From NCBI GenBank assembly GCA_946480465.1, contig CAMLJY010000003.1:62001-126000 (forward strand): a DNA stretch of 64,000 nt, read 5' to 3'. Every line of letters starts with the position of its first letter. Within the stretch, counting starts at the first letter, position 1. Positions 34,668 to 45,866 of this stretch are shown one piece after another. Under the pieces are notes generated by a model. That model worked only from the letters and a program-made list of their open reading frames with translations, had not been told where the DNA came from and did not search any database. The translations under genes were made by a program, and so were the position numbers. The DNA is from an uncultured Burkholderiales bacterium (GTDB taxonomy: Bacteria > Pseudomonadota > Gammaproteobacteria > Burkholderiales > Burkholderiaceae).

Positions 34668-35804
34668 ATGACGACCGCTTCCGAGCCCGTGGCCGCGCCC
34701 AGCGCCGACGGCCGCCCCGATGCGCCGGGCGACGACCCGCGCGGCCTGGTCTATCCCTGCGGCGCGCCGCCCGCGCCCGGCGAGGTCAGCGAGGTCGCGC
34801 CCGGCGTGCTGTGGCTGCGCATGCCGCTGCCGTTCGCGCTGAACCACATCAACCTGTGGGCCATCGCCGACGAGGACGAACGCGGTCCCGGCTGGGCCAT
34901 CGTCGACACCGGCACCAAGACGCCGGAGACGCTGGCCGCCTGGCGCGCGCTGACGGCCGCCGACGGCCCGCTGGCCCGGCGCGGCGGCGCGCGGCTGACG
35001 CGGGTGCTGGTGACGCACATGCACCCCGACCACGTCGGCATGGCGGGCTGGCTGACGCGCAAGTTCCAGTGCCGGCTGTGGATGACCCGGCTGGAATACC
35101 TGACCTGCCGCACCCTGGTGGCCGACACCGGCCGCGAGGCGCCCGAGGAAGCCGTGCGCTTCTACGCCCAGTGCGGCTGGCCGGAGGAGGCCTTGGACAC
35201 CTACCGCGCGCGCTTTGGTGGCTTCGGCAAGTACATGCACGCGCTGCCGGACAGCTTCCGCCGGCTGAGCGACGGCGAGCGCCTGCGCATCGGCGCGCAC
35301 GACTGGACGGTGGTGGTCGGCCGCGGCCATTCGCCCGAGCATGCCTGCCTGGTCAGCGCGGGGCTGGGCGTGATGATCTCGGGCGACCAGGTGCTGCCGC
35401 GCATCTCGTCCAACGTTTCGGTGTTCCCGACCGAACCCGATGCCGACCCGCTGGCCGACTGGATCGATTCGATCGAACGCCTGCGCGCGCAGCTGGACGA
35501 TGCGCTGCTGGTGCTGCCGGCGCACGGCGAGCCCTTCCGCGGCCTGCACGCGCGGCTGGACCGGCTGGCCTCCGGCCATGAACGCGGGCTGGAGCGCCTG
35601 CGCCGCAGCCTGGCCGAGCCGAAACGGGCGATCGACGTCTTCGGCGCGCTGTTCGCGCGGCCGATCGACAGCAAGGGCGAGCTGCTGGGCATGGCCACCG
35701 GCGAAAGCCTGGCCCACCTGAACCACCTGATCGCGCGCCGCGAGGTGCTGCGCGAAGCGGGCCCGGACGGCGTGCTGCGCTACCGCCTGAAGGGCTCGCC
35801 ATGA
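34668..35804 (+). CDS. metallo-beta-lactamase-fold hydrolase
   Basis: A 378-residue MBL-fold protein with the metal-binding motif THMHPDHVG (HxHxDH), a downstream GRGHSPEHACL His, a SGDQVLP Asp and LPAHGEP. Together these supply the two-metal site. Its C-terminal helical extension is typical of MBL proteins found in acyl-CoA operons, where they are thought to act as thioesterases or lactonases. It sits between paaH-like and enoyl-CoA hydratase genes, the latter overlapping by ATGA, so an acyl-CoA thioester or ring-product hydrolase is a reasonable inference. Confidence 0.9.
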   Translation: MTTASEPVAAPSADGRPDAPGDDPRGLVYPCGAPPAPGEVSEVAPGVLWLRMPLPFALNHINLWAIADEDERGPGWAIVDTGTKTPETLAAWRALTAADGPLARRGGARLTRVLVTHMHPDHVGMAGWLTRKFQCRLWMTRLEYLTCRTLVADTGREAPEEAVRFYAQCGWPEEALDTYRARFGGFGKYMHALPDSFRRLSDGERLRIGAHDWTVVVGRGHSPEHACLVSAGLGVMISGDQVLPRISSNVSVFPTEPDADPLADWIDSIERLRAQLDDALLVLPAHGEPFRGLHARLDRLASGHERGLERLRRSLAEPKRAIDVFGALFARPIDSKGELLGMATGESLAHLNHLIARREVLREAGPDGVLRYRLKGSP

Positions 35805-36598
35805 GCGCGCTGCTGCTGGACGTCGCCGACGGCGTCGCGACCCTCACGATGAACCGCCCCGAGGCGCGCAACGCGCTGGACGCGGCGATGAAGCAGGCCT
35901 TCGCCGAGCTCGTGCCGCGCCTGGCGGCCGACGACGCGGTGCGTGCCGTGGTGCTGACCGGTGCCGGCGGTGCCTTCTGTGCCGGCGGCGACCTGCGGGC
36001 GATGGCCGCGGTGCGGCCGGCGATGACGCTGGACGGCTGGCGCCAGCGCATGCGGGAGATCCACCCGTGGCTGATCCAGCTGATCGAGCTGGACAAGCCG
36101 CTGGTCGCCGCGGTGGACGGGCCGGCCTTCGGCGCGGGCTTCGGCCTGGCGCTGGCGGCCGACTTCGTCGTCGCCTCGCCGCGGGCGCGCTTCTGCCTGT
36201 CGTTCATGAAGGTCGGCCTGGGGCCCGATTTCGGCGCGGTCTTCACGCTGCCGCGCGTGGTGGGCGTGCAGCGCGCGAAGGAGCTGATGCTGTCGGCACG
36301 CGAGGTGCCGGCCGCCGAGGCCCTGCAGCTGGGCCTGGTGCTGGAGGTGCAGCCGGAAGACCGATTGCTCGCGCGGGCCCGCGCGCTGGCCGGCAGCTTC
36401 GTCGACGCCTCGCCGGAGGCCGTGCGTTTCATCAAGCAGGACGTGGCCGCGTCATTGGCCAGCAGCCTGCCCGAGATGCTGGAGCGCGAGGCCGATCACC
36501 AGGCCCGCTGCTTCGACACCGCCTATCAGGCAGAAGCCGTGGAGCGCTTCCTGGCCAAGCAGCCGCCGCGCTTCGGCGGGCTGAAGCCCGGCACCTGA
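35801..36598 (+). CDS. enoyl-CoA hydratase/isomerase
   Basis: A 265-residue crotonase-fold enzyme. Oxyanion-hole segments are AFCAGGDLRAM and GPAFGAGFGLALAADF. At the usual catalytic Glu region the sequence reads FCLSFMKVGLGPDFGAVFTLPRVVG, with Asp/Phe where Glu-Ala is common in hydratases, so isomerase or PaaG/PaaB-like chemistry is possible. Third gene of the 33096-36598 operon. Confidence 0.9.
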   Translation: MSALLLDVADGVATLTMNRPEARNALDAAMKQAFAELVPRLAADDAVRAVVLTGAGGAFCAGGDLRAMAAVRPAMTLDGWRQRMREIHPWLIQLIELDKPLVAAVDGPAFGAGFGLALAADFVVASPRARFCLSFMKVGLGPDFGAVFTLPRVVGVQRAKELMLSAREVPAAEALQLGLVLEVQPEDRLLARARALAGSFVDASPEAVRFIKQDVAASLASSLPEMLEREADHQARCFDTAYQAEAVERFLAKQPPRFGGLKPGT

Positions 36599-36833
36599 AG
36601 AGCCCGTGACGCATTCCGCCGCGCCCGCGCGCGCCGGGGTACTTCACAAGCTGTGAGTGGAAACCCGGGCAGGCCGATTCGGCAGGATCGCGCCCATTGC
36701 CGGCAAACCGATCCACAAAACAGCGGGCTTCCCGGCGGATTGAATCAAAGCGTGGGTTTGTAACGGCGGATCGGGATTATCATCGCCGCGACGTTCCGAG
36801 CCGCACCCACGCCCGGCTCCAGGCCACCCGAAC

Positions 36834-37649
36834 TTGAAATCAAGCACCATCATTGCTGCCTCGCTGATGTGGCGGCGCAACTCCGGCAACATGCTGGTCG
36901 AGAGCCCGCGCATCGACCTGTTGCCCGACGGTGCGCCAGGCCCGCGGCGCTTCAAGATCAAGGTCGCCGACCAGAAGGGCCGCCGCGGCCTCGTCGAAAG
37001 CCTGCTGAAGAACCGCTACGCCTGGCGGGGTTATACGCAGGTCACCTTGCCGACGGACCAGTCGGTCACCAAGTTCACGCTGGCGGCGATGGAGAACGAC
37101 CAGTCCATCGGCACCATCACGGTCTCGCTGGACAGTCCGCAGAAGCTCGCCGCAGACGATGCCTTCGCCGAAGAGGTGAACGCGCTGCGAGCCGAAGGCC
37201 GCAAGCTGTGCGAGTTCACCAAGCTGGCGGTCGATCCCACCACCGCCACCAAGCGCGTGCTGTCCGCGCTGTTCCACGTGGCCTACATCGTGGCCCACCG
37301 CATCCGCGGTTATGACACGCTGTTGATCGAGGTCAACCCGCGGCACGTGCGGTACTACGAGCGCATGCTGGGCTTCAAAGTGATCGGGGCCGAGCGGCTG
37401 AACCGGTCCGTGCGCGCGCCGGCCGTGCTGCTGATGATCGAGTTCTCCTACGTCATGGCCCAGATCGGCGAGTTCGGCGGCCAGCCGGAGCGCACGGCCA
37501 CGGAGCGCTCGTTCTACCCGATGTTCTTCTCGCTGCAGGAAGAGGCCGCGATCATGGGCCGCATGAAGGCCGTGCAGGCCACCCGGGACGAGCAGCGCGA
37601 GCTGGGCAAGGACGTCGACAACCCACCCTCGGACCTGATGCCGAGTTGA
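36834..37649 (+). CDS. FeeM-like N-acyl amino acid synthase (GNAT fold)
   Basis: A 271-residue protein with a GNAT-like core: KFTLAAMENDQSIGTITVSL, then GRKLCEFTKLAVDP, FHVAYIVAHRIRGYDTLLIEVNPRHVRYYERMLGF. This pattern, with Glu/Asn/Arg around VNPRHxxYYxR, is that of FeeM-type N-acyl amino acid synthases, which join a fatty acyl group from acyl-ACP to an amino acid, and of related autoinducer-synthase-fold enzymes. The start is uncertain: TTG 36834 or ATG 36867. It is a single-gene unit with a 235-base upstream gap and no export or exosortase genes nearby. Product unknown. Confidence 0.75.
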   Translation: MKSSTIIAASLMWRRNSGNMLVESPRIDLLPDGAPGPRRFKIKVADQKGRRGLVESLLKNRYAWRGYTQVTLPTDQSVTKFTLAAMENDQSIGTITVSLDSPQKLAADDAFAEEVNALRAEGRKLCEFTKLAVDPTTATKRVLSALFHVAYIVAHRIRGYDTLLIEVNPRHVRYYERMLGFKVIGAERLNRSVRAPAVLLMIEFSYVMAQIGEFGGQPERTATERSFYPMFFSLQEEAAIMGRMKAVQATRDEQRELGKDVDNPPSDLMPS

Positions 37650-37708
37650 GCGCCGGCCCGCGTCGCGCGGGCTGCGGCACGGCTCCTGCCGCCGGCGACC
37701 GGCCGCTC

Positions 37709-37739
37709 CCGGTTACCGGTTACGGATGACCGGTTACCG
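37709..37739. repeat. three CCGGTTAC repeats at a convergent gene junction
   Basis: CCGGTTAC starts at 37709, 37716 and 37730, in the gap between the rightward FeeM-like gene and leftward acuI. The last copy contains the acuI stop codon. Upstream, GCCCGCG-TCG-CGCGGGC forms a 7-bp hairpin that could end transcription. Confidence 0.5.
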
Positions 37740-38720
37740 ACTGACGTCGACGATGGTGCGGCCGCGCACCTGGCCATCGAGCAGCCTGGGTGCGTAGCCG
37801 ATGACCTCGGTCAGGCCGATCTCGGTGCTCATCGCCTCCAGCTTGGCGGCATCGAGGTGCCGGGCCATCAGCGCCCAGGCTGCTTGGCGCAGCTCGTTGC
37901 TGACGAAGACGCTGTTGATGCCGTACAGCGTCACGCCGCGCAGGATGAAGGGCATCACCGTGGTCGGGAAGTCGCCGCCCTGGGCCAGGCCGCAGGCGGC
38001 GACGGCACCGTTGAAGCGCACCTGCGCGCAGGCATTGGCCAGCGTGTGGCTGCCAACGGTGTCGACCACGCCGGCCCAGGTCTCCTTCTGCAGCGGCTTG
38101 CCCGGCGCGCTGAACTCGGCCCGGTCGACGATGCGGGCCGCGCCCAGGTCGCCCAGGTAGCCGCTTTCCTGGGGCCGCCCGGTCGAGGCGACCACCCGGT
38201 AGCCCAGGCTGCCCAGCAGCGCCACGGCGATCGAACCCACGCCGCCGGCGGCTCCGGTCACCAGCACTTCGCCGTCGCCGGGCTGCAGCCCGTGGCGCTG
38301 CAGCGCCTGCACGCACAGCGCGGCGGTGAATCCGGCGGTGGCGATGGCCATCGCGCTGCGCGGCGTGAAGGGCGCGGGGATCTGCAGCAGCCAGCCCGCC
38401 TCCACGCGCTGGCGCTGCGTGAGCCCGCCCCAGTGGTTCTCGCCCAGGCCCCAGCCGGTGACCACGACCTGGTCGCCCGGCTTCCAGGCCGGATCGCGGC
38501 TGGCCGCGACCGTGCCCGCGAGGTCGATGCCCGGCACCAGCGGCCAGCTGCGCACCACGGCGCCGCGGCCGGTGATCGCCAGCGCGTCCTTGTAGTTCAG
38601 CGTGGAGTACGCGACGTCGACCGTCACGTCCCGGTCGGGCAGGCGATCGTCGTCCATCTCGACCAGTTCGGCGCGGGTCTTCCTGTCGTCGGTCTGCGTC
38701 AACAGCACGGCCTTGAACAT
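37734..38720 (-). CDS. acuI: acrylyl-CoA reductase AcuI (YhdH family)
   Basis: NADPH-dependent medium-chain dehydrogenase/reductase converting toxic acryloyl-CoA to propionyl-CoA; 328 residues, the usual length. GAGGAGA precedes the ATG at 38720. Features: FKAVLLTQ start, YSTLNYKDALAITG, PGIDLAGTV, VVVTGWGLGENHWGG (highly typical of AcuI/YhdH), the nucleotide-binding VTGAAGGVGSIAVALL, and no catalytic-zinc Cys. It stands alone, with convergent and same-strand neighbours separated by short gaps. Confidence 0.93.
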   Translation of the reverse strand: MFKAVLLTQTDDRKTRAELVEMDDDRLPDRDVTVDVAYSTLNYKDALAITGRGAVVRSWPLVPGIDLAGTVAASRDPAWKPGDQVVVTGWGLGENHWGGLTQRQRVEAGWLLQIPAPFTPRSAMAIATAGFTAALCVQALQRHGLQPGDGEVLVTGAAGGVGSIAVALLGSLGYRVVASTGRPQESGYLGDLGAARIVDRAEFSAPGKPLQKETWAGVVDTVGSHTLANACAQVRFNGAVAACGLAQGGDFPTTVMPFILRGVTLYGINSVFVSNELRQAAWALMARHLDAAKLEAMSTEIGLTEVIGYAPRLLDGQVRGRTIVDVSR

Positions 38721-38812
38721 GCGCAGTCTCCTCGGTGGGGGCGGGCGATGTTCGCATGCGTGGCCCGCGGGCGATGTCACCCGCGCGCGAGTGCCCCGGG
38801 CTGTACCGGGAT

Positions 38813-39613
38813 TCAGGCCTGGCGCGCCGCCCAACCCTGCACGATGCGCTGCAGTGCATCCAGCCCGTCGGTCAGCGCGGCGGGGCCGGGCTGCAGGATC
38901 AGCGGCGACTTGATCTCGTGCAGCTCGCCGTCGCGCACCGCCGGCACCCCGGCCCAGCCGGGGCGGGAGGCCAGCTGCTCCGGCCGGAACCTCTTGCCGC
39001 ACCAGGAGCCGACGATGATGTCCGGCGCGGCGCGCACCACGTCCAGCGGATCGGCCACGATGCGGTCGCGGCCCAGCGGTGCCGCGGCGCGTTCGGGAAA
39101 CACGTCGTCCGCGCCGGCGATGCCGGCCAGTTCGCTGACCCAGCGGATGGCGCTGATCTGCGGCTCGTCCCATTCCTCGAAGTACAGGCGCGGACGGCGT
39201 GGCAGGGCGGCGGCGGCGGCGCGCACGCGCTCGAGGCGGGCCTGCAGTTCGGCGGCATAGGCCTCGGCCCGCGCCGCGGCGCCCACCATCGCACCCAGGC
39301 GCTCGATGTAGCCGAGGATGCCGTCGACGGAGCGGTGGTTGCTGATCCACACCTCGACGCCGGCCTTGACCAGCGCGGCGGCGATCTCGGCCTGCATGTC
39401 GGAGAAGCCGATCGCGAGGTCCGGCTGCAGCGCCAGGATGCGGTCGATCCTCGCGCTGGTGAAGGCGCTGATGCGCGGCTTGTCGCGGCGCGCCTCGGGC
39501 GGTCGCACGGTGAAGCCGGAGATGCCGACGATGCGCCGCTGCTCGCCCAGCGCGTACAGCACCTCGGTCGGTTCCTCGGTCAGGCAGACGATGCGTTCGG
39601 GCCGGCGGTTCAT
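38813..39613 (-). CDS. BtuF/FhuD-type binding protein (cobalamin or siderophore), no signal peptide
   Basis: About 266 residues with the helical-backbone binding-protein fold (periplasmic_binding 2): RIVCLTEEPTEVLYALGEQRRIVGIS, ISAFTSARIDRILALQPDLAIGFSD, PRLYFEEWDEP and IIVGSWCGKRF. The family binds vitamin B12, corrinoids or ferric siderophores. ATG 39613 gives no signal peptide, and extending to 39670 does not add one. Soluble cytosolic members of this family are known, so it may be a corrinoid handling protein and not a transporter part. No btuCD genes nearby. Confidence 0.85.
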   Translation of the reverse strand: MNRRPERIVCLTEEPTEVLYALGEQRRIVGISGFTVRPPEARRDKPRISAFTSARIDRILALQPDLAIGFSDMQAEIAAALVKAGVEVWISNHRSVDGILGYIERLGAMVGAAARAEAYAAELQARLERVRAAAAALPRRPRLYFEEWDEPQISAIRWVSELAGIAGADDVFPERAAAPLGRDRIVADPLDVVRAAPDIIVGSWCGKRFRPEQLASRPGWAGVPAVRDGELHEIKSPLILQPGPAALTDGLDALQRIVQGWAARQA

Positions 39614-39810
39614 CGGCCGGCATTCTGCCGTTCGTGCCGCGGGTTCAAGGGCGCGGCCGCGGACGCTCATCTCATGCGTTGTCGCGCGCTGGCGGCTGCC
39701 GGCCGCGCGCCGCGCGCCAATCGGCGGCCTGGCCGGGCCGGCCCGCCTGTACGATCGGCCGGCAAAGGCGCCGGCCCGGTGGCGCCGCAGCCCCAGGGAG
39801 GCGATTGCCG

Positions 39811-42182
<2,372 letters not shown>

Positions 42183-42189
<7 letters not shown>

Positions 42190-43031
42190 CGGTAGACGCC
42201 GCGTCCGGTCTTGCGGCCCAGCCAGCCGGCGGCGACCATTTCCTTCAGCAGCGGGGCGGGGCGGTACTTGGAGTCGGCGAACTCCTCGACGTAGACCTCC
42301 ATCACCGCCAGGCACACGTCCAGGCCGATCATGTCGGCCAGCGCCAGCGGGCCGATCGGCTGGTTGCAGCCCAGCTTCATGCCGGCATCGATGTCCTCGG
42401 CCGTGGCCAGGCCTTCGGCCAGCACGAAGAAGGCCTCGTTGATCATCGGCACCAGCAGGCGGTTGACGACGAAGCCGGGCGCGTTCTTCACGGTGATCGG
42501 CGTCTTGCCCAGTCGCTCGGACAAGTCCTTCACCGCGTCGTGCGTCGCATCGCTGGTCTGCAGGCCGCGGATGATCTCCACCAGCGCCATCATCGGCACC
42601 GGGTTGAAGAAGTGCATGCCGATGAAGCGATCCGCGCGCTGCGTGGATGCGGCCAGCTTGGTGATGGAGATCGAGCTGGTGTTGGTGGCGACGATGGCCT
42701 GCGGCGGCAGCAGCGCGTCCAGCTGGCCGAGGATCTTCAGCTTCAGCGCCTCGTTCTCGGTGGCGGCTTCGATCACCAGCTGCGCGCCCTTCAGGTCGTC
42801 GTAGCTGGTGGAGCCCTTGATCAGCGCCAGCGCGGCGTCTTTCTCGGCGGCCGTGAGCTTGTCCTTCTTGATCAGCCGGTCCAGGCTGCCGGCCACGGTG
42901 GCCAGGCCGCGCTGCACGGCCGAATCGTTGATGTCGACCATGACGACCGACAGGCCCTTGACGGCGCAGGCCTGGGCAATGCCGTTGCCCATGGTGCCGG
43001 CGCCGACGACGCCGATGGTTTGGATGTTCAT
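42183..43031 (-). CDS. hbd: 3-hydroxybutyryl-CoA dehydrogenase
   Basis: A 282-residue single-module NAD(P)-dependent 3-hydroxyacyl-CoA dehydrogenase. Rossmann motif GAGTMGNG, catalytic region MHFFNPVPMM, NAPGFVVNRLL, and the C-terminal GWLGRKTGRGVYRY. Acts in butanoate or beta-oxidation metabolism. The start at 43031 matches the family N-terminus MNIQTIGVVGAG. It diverges from the esterase gene, sharing a 94-base promoter region. Confidence 0.94.
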
Positions 43032-43125
43032 GACACGAATGCCCGGAACGGGTTTGAATGTTGAAGTGCGGCGGATTATCGTGGCCGCTGCATCCGCCAC
43101 CCGGGCTGCCGCGTAGCCGAAAACG

Positions 43126-44064
43126 ATGAGCTGGAAGACCTTGACCTGGGCGCTGCTGGCGCTCCTCGCACTGCTGGCGTCGGCCGGCGCGCTGCTGTTC
43201 GTCGCGCCCGGCGCGGTGCTGAACCTGGCCGCCGCGATCGACAGCCATCGCCTGGCCGAAGGCGAGGCCTACGGGCCCCTGCCGCGCCACCGCTACGACC
43301 TCTATCGACCTAAAGGCGCGGCCCCGGCCGAGGGCTGGCCGCTGGTGGTGTTCTTCTACGGCGGGGCCTGGAATCGCGGCGAGCGGGCCGACTACCGCTT
43401 CGTCGGCGAGGCGCTGGCCCGCCGCGGCGTGATGGCGATGGTGGCCGACTACCGGCTGCATCCCGAGGTCAAGTACCCCGACTTCCTGAACGACTGCGCG
43501 CGGGCGCTGGCCTTCGGCTTCGGGCAGGCGCCGCGCTGGGGGGCCGATGCGCAGCGGGTGTTCGTGATGGGCCACAGCGCCGGCGCCTACAACGCGGCGA
43601 TGCTGGCGCTGGATGCGCGCTGGCTGGCGCCCACCGGCCGTCGCCCCGCGGACCTGGCCGGCTGGATCGGCCTGGCCGGCCCCTACGACTTCCTGCCGAT
43701 CAGGACGCCCGAGGTGCAGGCGGTGTTCCACCACCCCGACGTGCCGCGCGATTCGCAGCCCATCCGTCACGTCGTCGGCGCCAGCGTGCCGGCGCTGCTG
43801 ATCGTGGGCGAGGCGGACCGGCGCGTGAATCCGCTGCGCAACAGCGTGGGCCTGGCGCATGCGCTGCACGACGCCGGCGCGCCGGTGCGGCTGCGCCAGT
43901 ACCCGCGGCTGACGCACGAGGCGGTGCTGGGCGCACTGGCCGGCCCCTTGCAGCGACTGGCGCCGGTGCTGGACGAGGTGGTGGAGTTCGTCAAGGCGCC
44001 GGGCGTGCCGCGGACCGTGGCCGCCGCGCCGGACACGGCCGATGCCGCTCAGTTCGAAAGATAG
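43126..44064 (+). CDS. alpha/beta hydrolase, BD-FAE/carboxylesterase type
   Basis: A 312-residue hydrolase with an N-terminal membrane or signal segment (residues 7-32). YGGAW supplies the oxyanion hole, GHSAGAY the nucleophile Ser, LIVGEADRRV the Asp, and RLTHEAV the His, so the triad is complete. Probably a periplasmic or membrane-bound esterase of unknown substrate. Its stop codon overlaps the M20 peptidase remnant on the other strand. Confidence 0.9.
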   Translation: MSWKTLTWALLALLALLASAGALLFVAPGAVLNLAAAIDSHRLAEGEAYGPLPRHRYDLYRPKGAAPAEGWPLVVFFYGGAWNRGERADYRFVGEALARRGVMAMVADYRLHPEVKYPDFLNDCARALAFGFGQAPRWGADAQRVFVMGHSAGAYNAAMLALDARWLAPTGRRPADLAGWIGLAGPYDFLPIRTPEVQAVFHHPDVPRDSQPIRHVVGASVPALLIVGEADRRVNPLRNSVGLAHALHDAGAPVRLRQYPRLTHEAVLGALAGPLQRLAPVLDEVVEFVKAPGVPRTVAAAPDTADAAQFER

Positions 44065-44141
44065 GCTTCGGCCAGCATCACCCTGTAGCTCGCGCCGGTG
44101 CCCAGCGCCGCGTCGTTGAAGTCGCATCCGGGGTTGTGCAC
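44049..44141 (-). pseudogene. C-terminal remnant of an M20 amidohydrolase (hippurate hydrolase type)
   Basis: On the minus strand, about 30 codons reading VHNPGCDFNDAALGTGASYR and ending LAEAYLSN-stop match the conserved tail of M20D amidohydrolases (usual form HNPxYDFNDxALPYGAS). Nothing upstream continues the gene: the GlxA-type regulator gene ends at 44177 in another frame. The 5' part was deleted. Confidence 0.7.
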
Positions 44142-44176
44142 GTCGCAGTGGGTGGATGGCGTGGGGGCTGCCGGCC

Positions 44177-45142
44177 TCAACGCGCGGCGGGGCGCAGCTC
44201 GCGCACGCCGCGGCCGAGCTTGCGCCGCAGCAGCGTGCGCAGTGTCACGCCGTCGGCGTAGCCGACCTCGGCGGCAATGGCCTCGATGTCGCGCCGGCTG
44301 GTGCGCAGCAGGTGCACCGCGCGCTCGACCCGCAGGTCCTGGAAGTACGACAGCGGGGTCTTGCCCAGCACGGCCTCGATGCGGCGCTGCAGCGTGCGCT
44401 TGCTGGTGGCCAGGGCGGCGGCGGCCTCGTCGAGCGAGAAGCCCTCGCGCAGGCGGCCGCGGGCCCAGCGTTCGAAGTGAGCGACCATCGGGTCGTCGTG
44501 CGCCAGGTGGTCGGGAATGATGTAGGGCGCCTGCGAGGGGCGGGCGTCGACGATCAGGTACCTGGCCGCCATCGCCGCCAGCTCCGGGCTGGCCTGGCGC
44601 ACCAGCCACAGCGCCAGGTCCAGGTGGCCGATGGCGGCACCGGCGGTGACGAACGGTCCCGAGGGCACGACCATGCGGTTCTCGTCCAGCCGCACGGCCG
44701 GATAGCGCTGGCGGAACAGCGGCGCCAGCCACCAGGTGGTGGTGGCCTCGTGGCCGTCGAGCAGGCCGCTTTCGGCGAGCACGAAGCCGCCGATGCAGGC
44801 GGCGGCGATGCGCGCGCCGCCGGCGTGCGCGCCGCGCAGCCAGGCGGTGGCATCGCGCACGTCGGGCCGCGCCAGCGCGGACTGCAGCGGGCCGGGCATC
44901 TTGGTGCCGGGGGCGGGCAGCAGCACCCAGTCGGCGTCGGGATGCTGGTCGGCCGGGGCCACCGGCACGCGCAGGCCCTGCGCGGTGCGCACCTGGCGGC
45001 GCAGCCCGCACAGCTGCACCTCGAAGGGCGCGGCCACGGCGCCCTGGGCCTGCGCCAGCTCGTTCGCGGTGCCCAGCGCATCGAGCATGGTCGACAGGCC
45101 GGTATCGAACACGCCATCGAGCGCCAGCACGGTGATCTTCAT
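44177..45142 (-). CDS. GlxA-type AraC family transcriptional regulator
   Basis: A 321-residue protein with a DJ-1/PfpI-like N-terminal sensor domain (residues 1-190, with the elbow motif AACIGGFVLAE) and an AraC double helix-turn-helix at the C-terminus (FSLDEAAAALATSKRTLQRRIEAVLG and IAAEVGYADGVTLRTLLRRKLG). It is transcribed away from the monooxygenase-like gene; the 107-base shared promoter region makes that gene its likely target. Confidence 0.92.
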   Translation of the reverse strand: MKITVLALDGVFDTGLSTMLDALGTANELAQAQGAVAAPFEVQLCGLRRQVRTAQGLRVPVAPADQHPDADWVLLPAPGTKMPGPLQSALARPDVRDATAWLRGAHAGGARIAAACIGGFVLAESGLLDGHEATTTWWLAPLFRQRYPAVRLDENRMVVPSGPFVTAGAAIGHLDLALWLVRQASPELAAMAARYLIVDARPSQAPYIIPDHLAHDDPMVAHFERWARGRLREGFSLDEAAAALATSKRTLQRRIEAVLGKTPLSYFQDLRVERAVHLLRTSRRDIEAIAAEVGYADGVTLRTLLRRKLGRGVRELRPAAR

Positions 45143-45249
45143 GGCGCGAACGATACCGAAGTTGTCATTTGCGGCAATGGTGGACAACCCGGCCGCTGCC
45201 TACAGTGCGGCGCGTCGACTCACCGACTCAACCGCTCAAGGAGACCCGC

Positions 45250-45552
45250 ATGATCAAGCTCGCGCTGTTCGCCCGCCTCGAAGCCAAGCCCGGCAAGGAA
45301 GCCGAGGTCGAGGCCTTCCTGAAGGCCGCGCTGGCGATGGCCCACGACGAACCGGCCACGCCGATCTGGTTCGCGCTGAAGTTGTCGCCGAGCACCTTCG
45401 GCGTCTTCGACGCCTTCCGTGACGAGGCCGGCCGCCAGGGCCACCTGACGGGCCCGATCGCCCAGGCGCTGATGGCGAAGGCGCCGGAGCTGTTCTCGCA
45501 GCCGCCGTCGATCGAGCCGATCGAGGTGCTGGGCCTGAAGAACCGGGCCTGA
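45250..45552 (+). CDS. antibiotic-biosynthesis-monooxygenase (ABM) fold protein
   Basis: A 100-residue dimeric alpha+beta barrel (ferredoxin-like) protein: LALFARLEAKPGKEAEVEAFL, then IWFALKLSPSTFGVFDAF and GRQGHLTG. AAGGAGA is well placed before the ATG. The family includes small quinol and haem mono-oxygenases and many of unknown substrate. Divergent from the GlxA-type regulator. Confidence 0.9.
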   Translation: MIKLALFARLEAKPGKEAEVEAFLKAALAMAHDEPATPIWFALKLSPSTFGVFDAFRDEAGRQGHLTGPIAQALMAKAPELFSQPPSIEPIEVLGLKNRA

Positions 45553-45866
45553 GCGGGGTGCCCGGCCCCTTCGGGCGCGCCCGCGACCGGCTGGTCGCGC
45601 GCCAGCGGCGTGACCGGAGCGCCGCCGCGGGGACGCGGTGCGCCCGGCTCGCGTGGTGCCCGTCCGTCCGCCCTGGCGCGTGGCGGAGCGAGCGGCGTGC
45701 CACGGCCACCTGTCAAAGGACACAGGGCGCCGCGATTGACCGGCACCGGCGCTTTGGGCGACCATCACCCGGTTGCCCACTTGCCGGCCGCGCGGCCGGA
45801 CTGCTGGTGCCCCGCCGCTCCCGGACCCGCTGCCGAAACCGCAGTCCCCGCGACCCGAAGGCCGCC
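45553..45866. other. 314-base gap before the second hybrid kinase
   Basis: Contains a small hairpin just after the ABM gene (GCCCG-GCCCCTT-CGGGC) and otherwise GC-rich sequence. The kinase frame is open through much of it, but the translated part (many Arg, Trp, Cys, no domain) does not look like protein, so I place the kinase start at 45867. No promoter motif stands out. Confidence 0.5.

Noticed and set aside
36648..36660. TCACA-AGC-TGTGA dyad upstream of the FeeM-like gene
   Set aside because: The arms are only 5 bp and the order is the reverse of a CRP/FNR site (TGTGA-N6-TCACA). Not enough to call an operator.
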